Notes: generated from the sequence alone by a model not told the origin. Shown: positions 1-6,932, counted from the stretch's first letter. The stretch is DNA of 7,044 nt from Chromatiales bacterium (GCA_027057985.1 JALUTJ010000534.1:1-7044), one strand, 5' to 3'. Translations and numbers: made by a program.

Positions 1-554
1 GTAAAAGTGTGGTTGAGATTCAGTAACAGCCCGAGCCAGAGTACCGGCAGGGTGATTTGATCCGGCAGGTACTTTGTATCGAGGTCGATAAAGGCCAGCA
101 CAATCAATACCCAGCTTAATGTAATAGCAGCAGCGGCAGTAAGTCCAAATCCAAACTGCCAGGCACAGGTGACGGCAAGCAGGGCACTGAGTAACTCGAC
201 AAAAGGATAACGCCGCGAGATAGGGGAATGGCAGCCGGCGCAGCGCCCCCTGAGAAACAGGTAACTGATAACTGGAATATTTTCCCATGCCCGTATCGGG
301 CGCTGACAATGGGGACAGCTTGAATCGGGTTTTACCAGGTTAAAGGGTTGTTGCGGCTCATTATCCTGTTTTAGTGCTATCTCAGCCTGGTAATTCTCTT
401 CCAGGTAGCCGACACAGTCCTTGCGCCACTCACGTTTAAGCATAACCGGGATGCGATAGATAACAACATTGAGAAAGCTGCCGACCAGTAACCCCAGTAC
501 AGCAACTGTCGCCAGCCATGCAGGCTGGTTGTGTTGCAGCAGTTCGATCAGCAT
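1..554 (-). CDS. pilD: PilD, type IV prepilin peptidase / N-methyltransferase (C-terminus beyond window edge)
   Basis: This is the bifunctional inner-membrane enzyme that cuts the short leader of type IV prepilins after glycine and N-methylates the new N-terminal residue. About 184 residues are visible, read by hand from ATG at 554-552. They show an N-terminal membrane segment (about residues 14-33) ending in the family hallmark GSFLNVVIYRIP, then a cytoplasmic loop with two zinc-type CxxC pairs (C80/C83 in CPHC, C105/C108 in CAGC). Further membrane segments follow, with the block FIDLDTKYLPD (155-165), which contains the first catalytic aspartate region of this GXGD aspartyl protease family. 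The second catalytic GxGD block would lie past position 1, so the gene is cut by the window and is not shown to be broken. The start lies 18 nt after the pilC stop with no clear Shine-Dalgarno sequence, which suggests translation coupled to pilC. Its substrates probably include both prepilins encoded upstream. Confidence 0.95.
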   Translation of the reverse strand, partial: MLIELLQHNQPAWLATVAVLGLLVGSFLNVVIYRIPVMLKREWRKDCVGYLEENYQAEIALKQDNEPQQPFNLVKPDSSCPHCQRPIRAWENIPVISYLFLRGRCAGCHSPISRRYPFVELLSALLAVTCAWQFGFGLTAAAAITLSWVLIVLAFIDLDTKYLPDQITLPVLWLGLLLNLNHTF

Positions 555-572
555 TGAAGTTGAAAAGTAGTT

Positions 573-1799
573 TTAGCCAACCACTTTACCCATCTGGAAG
601 ATTGGCAGGTACATGGCAATAACCAGGCCACCAATAACGATACCGAGGAAGGCCATGATCATGGGTTCGAGCAGGGCGGTAAGGTTATCGACCGCATCAT
701 CAACTTCGGCCTCGTAGAAGTCGGCTACTTTTGCCAGCATAGCATCGACCGAACCGGCTTCTTCGCCAATGGCGGTCATTTGTACCACCATGTGTGGGAA
801 CAGGTTGGACTGTTTCATGGCAACGTTGATCTGGGTACCGGTGGAGACTTCATCTTTCATTTTCAGAACCGCTTCCTTGTATACCACGTTACCGACCGCA
901 CCGGCAACCGACTCCATGGCTTCAACCAGGGGAACACCGGCGGCAAACATGGTGGAAAGCGTACGTGCATAACGAGCGATGGCCGCTTTATGCAGGATAG
1001 CGCCAATAACCGGCATTTTTAACAGGTACTTGTCGAGAAATATATTGAAAGCCTTTGACCGCTTCTTGGCTTCAAGTAGTACCTTGATACCAATACCAAT
1101 ACCGCCAAATAGTGCCCACCAGTATTCCTGCATCCACTTTGACATGGCAACCACCATCTTGGTCATGGCGGGTAGATCTGCGCCAAAACCGGAAAAGAGC
1201 TGTTCAAACTGTGGGATAACAAAGATTAACAGGATAACGGTAATAATAAAGGCCACCACCATGATCGCAATTGGATAGGTCATGGCTTTTTTGATCTTGG
1301 CCTTGATGGCTTCTGTTTTTTCCTTGTAGGTTGCTATCTTGTCGAGAATGCTGTCAAGGATACCGGCCTGCTCACCGGCATGCACCAGGTTACAGAACAG
1401 TTCATCGAAATACATCGGGTGCTTGGAGAGGGCTTCAGACAGCGTAGTACCCCCTTCGATATCATTTTTGACACTCGCCAGCAGGGTCGACATACCCTTG
1501 TTTTCATGGCCCTTGCCAATAATGTCAAATGATTGTACCAGAGGAACACCCGAGTCCATCATAGTGGCGAGCTGGCGTGAGAAGATGGATATGTCGGCGG
1601 GGGTAACCTTGGTCTTGCCGCCACCACCGAACAGCGGCTTCGATTTTTTCCGGACTTTGGTAGGGTTGATTCCCTGGCGACGAAGTTCAGCCTTGACCAG
1701 GGCAATAGATTTCCCGGTAGTTTCGCCCTGGGTACTTTGCCCCTTGGCATCTTTACCTTCCCAGATAAAGGTATCCATTTTTTCCTGTGCTGTAGCCAT
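573..1799 (-). CDS. pilC: PilC, type IV pilus inner-membrane platform protein
   Basis: This is the integral membrane platform on which the PilB motor turns to add pilins to the fibre base. It has 408 residues, normal for the family. The family's internal duplication (two T2SSF domains) is visible. FSRQLATMMDSGVPLVQS (73-90) parallels YARTLSTMFAAGVPLVEA (277-294), and AGEQAG (141-146) parallels IGEEAG (344-349). Membrane segments lie near 175-196, 225-242 and 378-402. The N-terminus has the FIWEG motif at residue 11, at the distance from the start seen in other PilC proteins, so I keep ATG at 1799. AAGGA sits 12 nt upstream, which is rather far. An in-frame ATG at codon 8 has a closer AGGA and is a possible alternative. 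The gap to pilB is 36 nt and to pilD 18 nt, so the three genes form one operon. Confidence 0.97.
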   Translation of the reverse strand: MATAQEKMDTFIWEGKDAKGQSTQGETTGKSIALVKAELRRQGINPTKVRKKSKPLFGGGGKTKVTPADISIFSRQLATMMDSGVPLVQSFDIIGKGHENKGMSTLLASVKNDIEGGTTLSEALSKHPMYFDELFCNLVHAGEQAGILDSILDKIATYKEKTEAIKAKIKKAMTYPIAIMVVAFIITVILLIFVIPQFEQLFSGFGADLPAMTKMVVAMSKWMQEYWWALFGGIGIGIKVLLEAKKRSKAFNIFLDKYLLKMPVIGAILHKAAIARYARTLSTMFAAGVPLVEAMESVAGAVGNVVYKEAVLKMKDEVSTGTQINVAMKQSNLFPHMVVQMTAIGEEAGSVDAMLAKVADFYEAEVDDAVDNLTALLEPMIMAFLGIVIGGLVIAMYLPIFQMGKVVG

Positions 1800-1835
1800 A
1801 GTAATTATTATTCCTTGAGATGTATTCGTGGCATT

Positions 1836-3557
1836 TTATTCTTTGGTTACGCGGTTGACTTCTTCCAGCGAAGTCAGTCCGTCAATTACTTTTTTCAGCC
1901 CGGACTGGCGCAGGTCGTTGATACCTTCCTTCTGTGCCTGGTTAGCCAGATCCAGCGAGGTACAGCCTTCCATAATCAGCTTGCCGGTCTCGGCAGAAAT
2001 CGGCATGACCTGGTAAATACCCACCCGGCCTTTATAGCCGCCGGAACATTGATCGCAGCCGACCGGACCAAATATTTTTATCCCCTGCGCGACCTGTTCT
2101 TCGGTAAAGCCTTCTTCGAGCATGGCTTCTTTGGGAATATCCACCGGCTTTTTACAGTGCTGACATAAACGACGGGCCAGGCGCTGGGCAATAATGATAT
2201 TCACTGCCGAGGCAATATTAAACGGCGGTACCCCCATATTGACCAGACGGGTCAACGTCTGTGGCGCGTCATTGGTATGCAGGGTTGAAAGAACCATGTG
2301 GCCGGTTTGTGCTGCCTTGATGGCGATTTCTGCGGTTTCCAGGTCACGAATCTCACCCACGAGAATGACATCGGGATCCTGACGCAGGAAGGCACGCAGG
2401 GCACTGGCAAAATCCAGTCCCACTTTCGGGTTGACGTTGACCTGGTTAACCCCCGCCAGGTTGATTTCCACCGGATCTTCAGCGGTAGAAATATTGATTT
2501 CTGGCTGGTTGAGAATATTAACCCCGGTATAGAGGGTAACGGTCTTACCACTACCGGTTGGGCCGGTCACCAGGAACATGCCGTAGGGCTTGTGCAGGTT
2601 TTCAAGCAGCAGTTTTTTCTGTTCCGGTTCAAAACCGAGGGCATCGATACCCATTTTGGCACTACTGGGATCGAGGATACGCAGGACGATTTTTTCACCA
2701 AACAGGGTTGGGCAGGTATTAACACGAAAGTCGATGGCGCGGTTCTTGGAAAGGTTCAGTTTTATACGGCCATCCTGCGGGATACGGCGTTCGGAAATAT
2801 CCATGCGCGACATAACCTTGATACGGGCAGCCAGACGCATACTCATACCGAGTGGTGGTGAAGCGACTTCAGCAAGAACACCATCGATACGGAAACGTAC
2901 CCGGTAACTTTTTTCATAGGGCTCAAAGTGAATATCGGAAGCCCCCTTGTTGATGGCATCGAGCAGAACCTTGTTGATAAAGCGCACGACCGGGGTATCA
3001 TCGACCTCGGAATCGGCAGGTCCCTCGTCAACCGAGGCTTCTTCGTCGGTAAATTCAACATCGTCGAGGTCACTGTCTTCACCAACCAGGTCATTCAGGC
3101 TGCCTTCACTTTCAGAAAGGCTTTTCTCAATAAAAGTAGCCAGCTTGTCATCGCAGGCCAGCACCGCCTCGGTGGTCATGCCAACATGGAACTTGATTTC
3201 ATCCAGTGCCTGTAAGTTAGTGGGATCGGAGACGGCAACAAAAAGGCGGTTACCCCGCTTAAAGACAGGGATGGTATTGTGCTGGCGAATAAGCTTTTCT
3301 TTAACCAGCTTGACGACATCAGGCTCAACATCGATAACCTCGATATCAACCAGCGGTACACCGAATTCTTCAGAGGCTGAATGGGCGATGGCCTTTGCAT
3401 CGGCGAGCTTGTTCTCTACCAGGTAACGTACGAACGGGGTTTTTTTCTTGCTCGCGGCATCCTGGGCGGATAAGGCCTTGGCCTGATCAAGCACACCATC
3501 TTCGACAAGCTTACGTGCCAGGCCACTTAACTGGGTTACTGCTGCTGCGGTCGCCAT
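1836..3557 (-). CDS. pilB: PilB, type IV pilus extension ATPase
   Basis: This is the hexameric cytoplasmic ATPase that drives pilus extension through PilC. Its 573 residues match the usual length. The order is an N-terminal PilZ/MshEN-like domain (about 1-145), an acidic linker (about 148-187, rich in D and E), the N2 domain, then the RecA-like motor. Motor motifs are Walker A GPTGSGKT (332-339), Asp box AEDPVE (359-364), Walker B DPDVILVGEIRD (394-405, with E402 as the likely catalytic glutamate) and His box QTGHMVLSTLHTND (417-430). A tetracysteine zinc site (C465, C468, C501, C504) marks extension ATPases and argues against the retraction ATPases PilT and PilU. The first MshEN half-motif lacks the canonical RLG, as is usual in PilB, so c-di-GMP binding cannot be assumed. 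ATG at 3557 has only a weak GA-rich region (AAGAGA) upstream. A sigma-70-like promoter about 45-75 nt upstream may start the pilBCD transcript. Confidence 0.98.
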   Translation of the reverse strand: MATAAAVTQLSGLARKLVEDGVLDQAKALSAQDAASKKKTPFVRYLVENKLADAKAIAHSASEEFGVPLVDIEVIDVEPDVVKLVKEKLIRQHNTIPVFKRGNRLFVAVSDPTNLQALDEIKFHVGMTTEAVLACDDKLATFIEKSLSESEGSLNDLVGEDSDLDDVEFTDEEASVDEGPADSEVDDTPVVRFINKVLLDAINKGASDIHFEPYEKSYRVRFRIDGVLAEVASPPLGMSMRLAARIKVMSRMDISERRIPQDGRIKLNLSKNRAIDFRVNTCPTLFGEKIVLRILDPSSAKMGIDALGFEPEQKKLLLENLHKPYGMFLVTGPTGSGKTVTLYTGVNILNQPEINISTAEDPVEINLAGVNQVNVNPKVGLDFASALRAFLRQDPDVILVGEIRDLETAEIAIKAAQTGHMVLSTLHTNDAPQTLTRLVNMGVPPFNIASAVNIIIAQRLARRLCQHCKKPVDIPKEAMLEEGFTEEQVAQGIKIFGPVGCDQCSGGYKGRVGIYQVMPISAETGKLIMEGCTSLDLANQAQKEGINDLRQSGLKKVIDGLTSLEEVNRVTKE

Positions 3558-3600
3558 TAATTACTATCTCTTGTCTGTCATGCGAAATATTACGTTTATT

Positions 3601-3629
3601 AATGTATCTTTGTATCGGCAAACTATCAA
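3601..3629 (-). promoter_or_regulatory. Putative sigma-70 promoter for pilBCD
   Basis: On the minus strand, TTGATA (3629-3624, 5 of 6 matches to the -35 consensus) is followed after exactly 17 bp by TACATT (3606-3601, 4 of 6 matches to -10). Transcription would start near 3594 and leave a leader of about 37 nt before pilB. A weaker alternative lies upstream: TTGATT (3699-3694) and TATTTT (3676-3671), also 17 bp apart. The site is supported only by consensus and position. AT-rich intergenic DNA yields such matches by chance, so confidence is moderate. Confidence 0.42.
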
Positions 3630-3725
3630 TATAGATTAGATACTTATGCGGGTTTTTTGAACCAGTTACTAAAATAAGGCTTTTTCTGCCATTAATCAAT
3701 ATAAGTTATTGAATAATAACCTGAT

Positions 3726-3753
3726 TTAGCAGTATATTAGTTTCTGCTAATAT
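3726..3753. repeat. Two overlapping, mutually exclusive inverted repeats after the ligase gene
   Basis: TTAGCAG (3726-3732) and CTGCTAA (3744-3750) form a perfect 7-bp inverted repeat with an 11-nt loop. ATATTAG (3734-3740) and CTAATAT (3747-3753) form a second perfect 7-bp pair with a 6-nt loop. They share bases 3747-3750, so only one can form at a time. A further 6-bp pair, GTTATT/AATAAC with a 4-nt loop, lies at 3705-3720. The stems are AT-rich, and the minus-strand RNA has no U-run after them, so this is a weak candidate terminator or 3' processing structure for the ligase transcript. Confidence 0.5.
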
Positions 3754-3766
3754 TTAATCGAGGCAA

Positions 3767-5656
3767 TTAAAGGCCTTTATTGCTGAATTGTTGCAGCATC
3801 ATGCGAGCTTTCTGGTTTCCTGGCTGTAATTTGAGCGCTTTTTCATAGAATTTTCGTGCCTTTGCAAAGTCTTTTTTTAAGGTAGCAATATCGCCGAGGC
3901 CATTATAGGCCGCGGGGCGATGCGGCAGCAGGCGCGTAACTCGCTGATAATCCTGCTCGGCTTCTGCCAGCAACCCCTGTTGCAGGTAAACACCCGCCCG
4001 CGTCAGGTAGGCGCGGGAATTAGCCGTGTCATAACTTAGTACGCGGTTACTGGCGGCGAGTTTCAGTTTTCCTGGCAGCGGACAAAAGGCATAAACCATG
4101 GCAAAACGCTGGCGGATAAAGGCATCTTCCGCAAACAGCTCCATGGCCGGGTTGATATTTTTCAAAGCCGTTTTGCAGTCTTTCTCTTTGATAATCGCGG
4201 TAATGGTTTTATGTGTCAGGCTGGAGGCTCTGACATAGCGTGAATAGGTATCCAGATTAAAGTAAACAAGAATGCCCAGTAATATGGCGCTGATAGTGGT
4301 TAACTTTAGTGAACTTGTAAGCTGGATTTTCTTTATCTGCGGATCTGAAGGCACCCGGCCGATAAGAACACCGGTTATAAACCAGAATAGAACGGCTGAG
4401 GAAGGCAGGTGCAGCGGAAAATCGACAAAAGAGTGAGTCAGGCTGGCAAGCAATGCCAGCGTCGCGGCGGTAAGTAAGATGCTATCCGTGGCGTTATTTG
4501 TTGTTAGCAGCTTTTTAGTGGCGGTAATAAGCAGGTAGATAAAGACACCAAAAATAAATAATGCGCCGGGAATACCGAGTTCAAGCAGCAGTTGGTAGGG
4601 ATCATTATGTAGACTGTTAACATAAAAATCTTCTTTTACCGAGGTAACAATATTAGGGCTGGCGACATAGGGAGCAAAGCCCTGGCGAAAACCACCATAC
4701 CCCGTGCCGGTCAGGGCTCTTTCTTCGAGTAACTGTAGTGCATTCTTGTACCATGAAAGACGAATTTGTAACGAGCTTTTTTCCAGTCCAGCATTCCAGC
4801 TTTGAGGTATTGTTAGCTTCTGTGGTGGTGCAAAATTAATCACCAGGAGATAAAGGCTGAGCGGTACAAGAAGGGAAAGCAGGAGATAGTGAATAATTGT
4901 TTCTCGCTTAAAAAGTCGATTTTTTATCGCACTGTTTTTATATATTAACACGAGAAAGATGATTGTCATTACCAGGTAGGCCAACAGCGCACCCTTGGTT
5001 TTCGATATCAGTATAAAACTCACCAGGAGAGTAAAGGCGATACTTGCTGTTGCTTTTTCGAGTCCCTTTGTAGATAGCATACGAATCAGAGCCAGTGGGA
5101 TGACCAGGTCAAAATAATTCGCGACATGGTTTTTATTGCCAAAGGTACTGGCCATGGGTATAGATTCAGAAAGATGAAAAGGGTTGAGAGCAAAGGCCTG
5201 TAAAAGCCCGAGTAAGGCCGCAATGGATGCACCGATAAATAAAGCGATAAAAATGATTTTTAGCGAGCTATCTTTTAACTGGCTGGCAAAAAAAGCGATA
5301 ACCAGGTAATTGCCTAATTGTAATAACTCGAGCTGACTGTTACCCGGATCTACCGACCAGAGCAGGGAGAGCAGGGCCCAGGCAAAAAATCCCAGAAAGA
5401 GCCTGTGCCAGAGAGTGAGTGTAATAAGTGAAGATGAGGCTTTTTCCTGCTTTTTCCATTTATAAAAAATGGATTGTATAAACAGGCTAAAGAGTAAAAT
5501 GATAGCAGTGACAGCAATCCAGCTATACCGAGGTAATGAAGCCGGTGCTATGCTCTGTTCGTAATAAAGTAGGGGTAGAGAAAGAAAAAATACCGCAAAA
5601 ATAACGGCATCGAGCCTGTGGAACAAGCTGTTGTGAGTTTGTGGAAAAGTATTCAA
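3767..5656 (-). CDS. O-antigen-ligase/PglL-like membrane glycosyltransferase with C-terminal TPR
   Basis: This 629-residue polytopic inner-membrane protein resembles the O-antigen ligase / Wzy_C / protein O-oligosaccharyltransferase (PglL, PilO/TfpO) group, which moves lipid-linked glycans to acceptors in the periplasm. About a dozen hydrophobic segments fill residues 17-470. Family-type motifs are TFGNKNHVAN (171-180), GTGYGGF (317-323), the periplasmic-loop block NSLHNDPYQLLLELG (347-361) with H350, and HSFVDFPLHLP (408-418). The tail after about 475 is soluble, and about 547-615 reads as two TPRs, including NGLGDI and FYEKALKLQPGN. It follows the second pilin gene by 10 nt. Its reading frame has no ATG near the start, so TTG at 5656 is the best start, without a clear Shine-Dalgarno sequence. 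Location among pilin genes suggests a pilin glycosyltransferase. A general Wzy polymerase or WaaL-type ligase cannot be excluded from sequence alone. Confidence 0.85.
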   Translation of the reverse strand: MNTFPQTHNSLFHRLDAVIFAVFFLSLPLLYYEQSIAPASLPRYSWIAVTAIILLFSLFIQSIFYKWKKQEKASSSLITLTLWHRLFLGFFAWALLSLLWSVDPGNSQLELLQLGNYLVIAFFASQLKDSSLKIIFIALFIGASIAALLGLLQAFALNPFHLSESIPMASTFGNKNHVANYFDLVIPLALIRMLSTKGLEKATASIAFTLLVSFILISKTKGALLAYLVMTIIFLVLIYKNSAIKNRLFKRETIIHYLLLSLLVPLSLYLLVINFAPPQKLTIPQSWNAGLEKSSLQIRLSWYKNALQLLEERALTGTGYGGFRQGFAPYVASPNIVTSVKEDFYVNSLHNDPYQLLLELGIPGALFIFGVFIYLLITATKKLLTTNNATDSILLTAATLALLASLTHSFVDFPLHLPSSAVLFWFITGVLIGRVPSDPQIKKIQLTSSLKLTTISAILLGILVYFNLDTYSRYVRASSLTHKTITAIIKEKDCKTALKNINPAMELFAEDAFIRQRFAMVYAFCPLPGKLKLAASNRVLSYDTANSRAYLTRAGVYLQQGLLAEAEQDYQRVTRLLPHRPAAYNGLGDIATLKKDFAKARKFYEKALKLQPGNQKARMMLQQFSNKGL

Positions 5657-5666
5657 CCAGGCAATT

Positions 5667-6047
5667 TTATTTTGTAATCGTTACGGTTTCATTATACACG
5701 CTGGTACCAGCGACATTACCGGTAGCAGTAGCCGTCCAGCCCGAGGAATTGGTAACGGCATAGTCAAATAAAGGGGTAGCATCTTTACCCTTGGTACGTT
5801 GCCACAGTCCAGCACTATTCGATTCAAGTGTGGCATAGTCAGCACCAAAGAAATAGCTGTTGTTTTCCAGAAAGTATTCTTCTTCGGCAAGGCGAAGTGC
5901 AGCAAGATTATTATGCGCTTCGGACATTTTCGCAGTCTTGATATAGCCTCTGTATGCAGGAAGTGCAATGGAAGCAAGTACACCCAGTATTGCCAGGGTG
6001 ATTAATACTTCAATCAGGGTGAAGCCTTTGCTGCTATAATATTTCAT
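5667..6047 (-). CDS. Second type IV prepilin (PilE/minor-pilin-like)
   Basis: This 126-residue prepilin has a class-III leader: eight residues ending in KG, then FTLIEVLITL. PilD should cleave after G8 to leave F1 and the essential E5 (E13 of the precursor) on a mature protein of 118 residues. The hydrophobic helix runs to about residue 35, with proline at mature position 22. The downstream helix contains the string NLAALRLAEEEYFLENNSYF, typical of PilE/ComP-like and other small T4a pilins. There is no cysteine, so the usual C-terminal disulfide loop is missing. The start ATG at 6047 has AAGGA 3 nt upstream. The gene lies beyond the terminator that follows pilA, so it may be made at a lower level by read-through, and the ligase gene follows it after 10 nt. 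Whether it is a minor pilin or an alternative major pilin cannot be settled here. Confidence 0.9.
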   Translation of the reverse strand: MKYYSSKGFTLIEVLITLAILGVLASIALPAYRGYIKTAKMSEAHNNLAALRLAEEEYFLENNSYFFGADYATLESNSAGLWQRTKGKDATPLFDYAVTNSSGWTATATGNVAGTSVYNETVTITK

Positions 6048-6084
6048 TTTTCCTTGCCCGAAAATTGCTAAATTGTTGTTCTAT

Positions 6085-6124
6085 AAAAACAGTTTCAGGG
6101 GCCAGGCCCCTGAACTGAATTTTT
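6085..6124 (-). terminator. Strong rho-independent terminator after pilA, possibly bidirectional
   Basis: On the minus strand, CAGTTCAGGGG (6117-6107), a 5-nt CCTGG loop and CCCCTGAAACTG (6101-6090) form an 11-bp stem with one bulged A. It is followed at once by five T (6089-6085). On the plus strand the same stem is followed after two A by five T (6120-6124), so it could also stop transcription coming from the left. It sits 20 nt after the pilA stop and 38 nt before the next pilin start, so it should insulate abundant pilA mRNA from the downstream genes. Confidence 0.85.
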
Positions 6125-6137
6125 ATTCCCGTAATAT

Positions 6138-6596
6138 TTATTCTACGGTTACTTGTACACCAGAAGCATAACGTTGCACCCAGTCGTAATCAGTGGTATT
6201 TAATGTAGTACCAGTACCAATATAGATATTTACTGTTGTGTCGGTACCGGGTTCAATAATATCATCACCATCAGTGGTATCAATACCAACCTGGCCTTCA
6301 TTTCCTGGGCTACTGCTAGCTACATATGCGGGTTGAGTTGGTACAAAAGGAGCTTTTTTACCGCCTTCATTTAGCTCACCGACCAGACCGCCAGAGAGAC
6401 CTGCGCCGCCAGCGGCCATTTTAGCGACTTCATTTTTGGCCAGACGGAATGCGGCATCAGCATTTGTACGTGCTGCATTGACTTTTGATTGCTTGATATA
6501 GCCGTTATACGCCGGGATTGCGATAGCAGCCAGAATACCGATAATCGCAACCACGATCATCAGTTCGATAAGTGTAAAACCTTGTGTTTTTTTCAT
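6138..6596 (-). CDS. pilA: Type IV major prepilin (probable PilA)
   Basis: This 152-residue prepilin is the probable main subunit of the pilus fibre. It has a six-residue leader MKKTQG, then [20 protein letters not shown], the near-invariant T4a pilin helix, with E5 and P22 in mature numbering. Mature length is 146. ATG at 6596 is preceded by GGAG with 6 nt spacing, a good ribosome binding site. The globular part has no cysteine, so the usual disulfide-bonded D-region is absent. A glycine-rich stretch (63-79) is followed by SSSPGNEG (94-101) and an acidic loop with D106, D109, D111, D112, E115 and D119. Its own sigma-54-type promoter and a strong terminator directly behind it suggest a separate, highly expressed transcript. 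I call it PilA because of that context and its typical N-terminus. The globular domain itself I do not recognise. Confidence 0.9.
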   Translation of the reverse strand: MKKTQGFTLIELMIVVAIIGILAAIAIPAYNGYIKQSKVNAARTNADAAFRLAKNEVAKMAAGGAGLSGGLVGELNEGGKKAPFVPTQPAYVASSSPGNEGQVGIDTTDGDDIIEPGTDTTVNIYIGTGTTLNTTDYDWVQRYASGVQVTVE

Positions 6597-6675
6597 AATG
6601 TTCTCCGGTGTTTCAGTTAAAACCAGTTATAAATAAACCTAACCGTTTCCAGTTATTGTTTCTGATAGTTTTTAT

Positions 6676-6691
6676 AGCAGTTTGTATGCCA
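6676..6691 (-). promoter_or_regulatory. Sigma-54 (-24/-12) promoter of pilA
   Basis: The minus strand reads TGGCATACAAACTGCT. The GG and GC pairs are 10 nt apart, as RpoN requires, and 8 of the 10 most conserved positions of TGGCA(C/T)-N5-TTGC(A/T) are obvious matches, with C in place of the first T of TTGC. Transcription would start near 6665, with a leader of about 70 nt. Pilin genes of Pseudomonas and many other gammaproteobacteria use RpoN with the PilS-PilR two-component system, so the same control is likely here. pilS and pilR are not in the window. Confidence 0.75.
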
Positions 6692-6768
6692 ACTCTCAAC
6701 AGAGTATACCGGCAGAAGAGGAGAAAATTTAATTTTTTTATTAAAATAATGGAAATTCATAGACTTAG

Positions 6769-6784
6769 TGTGATTTAAATCACA
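6769..6784. promoter_or_regulatory. CRP/Vfr-type binding site
   Basis: TGTGATTTAAATCACA is a perfect 16-bp palindrome that matches the CRP core TGTGA-N6-TCACA at every fixed position. Its centre lies about 110 bp upstream of the predicted pilA start, a distance that suits looping or modulation of a sigma-54 promoter better than direct contact. It also resembles an FNR/ANR site (TTGAT-N4-ATCAA), but the outer base pair is G/C where FNR wants T/A, so CRP/Vfr is preferred. Which protein binds is inferred. Confidence 0.6.
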
Positions 6785-6851
6785 AACCTATATGATACTG
6801 AATGTGGATGTAGGATGATTTAACAAACAAAAAATAAAAACGGGCTGTTTA

Positions 6852-6874
6852 AATGTGACAAAAATTGTCACTTT
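6852..6874. promoter_or_regulatory. Palindromic operator-like site with TGTC half-sites
   Basis: GTGACAA (6855-6861) and TTGTCAC (6865-6871) form a perfect 7-bp inverted repeat around AAA. Pairing resumes for two more bases after one mismatch on each side. The 9-nt gap between TGTGA and TCAC rules out CRP spacing. TGTC-containing half-sites are known from PilR binding regions of pilin promoters, but this one is centred about 200 bp upstream of the predicted start, farther than usual. It could be an enhancer for PilR or an operator for another dimeric regulator. Confidence 0.4.
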
Positions 6875-6932
6875 CTGACCTTGCAGGGTACATATCTATC
6901 GGTGTCTGCATATGTGCGTTAACACCGGTTTA

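Noticed and set aside
1..554. pilD as a truncated pseudogene
   Set aside because: The frame is open to the window edge and all expected N-terminal motifs are intact; the missing part is simply outside the window.
2298..2861. Plus-strand open frame of 187 codons opposite pilB
   Set aside because: It is an antisense shadow of a well-conserved PilB reading frame, shows no family motif, and has no ribosome binding site that I can see. The same holds for plus-strand frames at 1339-1818, 1737-2168 and 2947-3426.
3676..3691. TGGCA with a later GC on the minus strand upstream of pilB, like a sigma-54 promoter
   Set aside because: The GG and GC pairs are two bases too close for RpoN, which is strict on spacing.
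3705..3753. AT-rich hairpins after the ligase gene as an intrinsic terminator
   Set aside because: The stems are AT-rich and no T-run follows on the minus strand, so I list them as repeats only.
6769..6784. FNR/ANR site
   Set aside because: The outer base pair departs from TTGAT-N4-ATCAA while CRP spacing and bases fit exactly.
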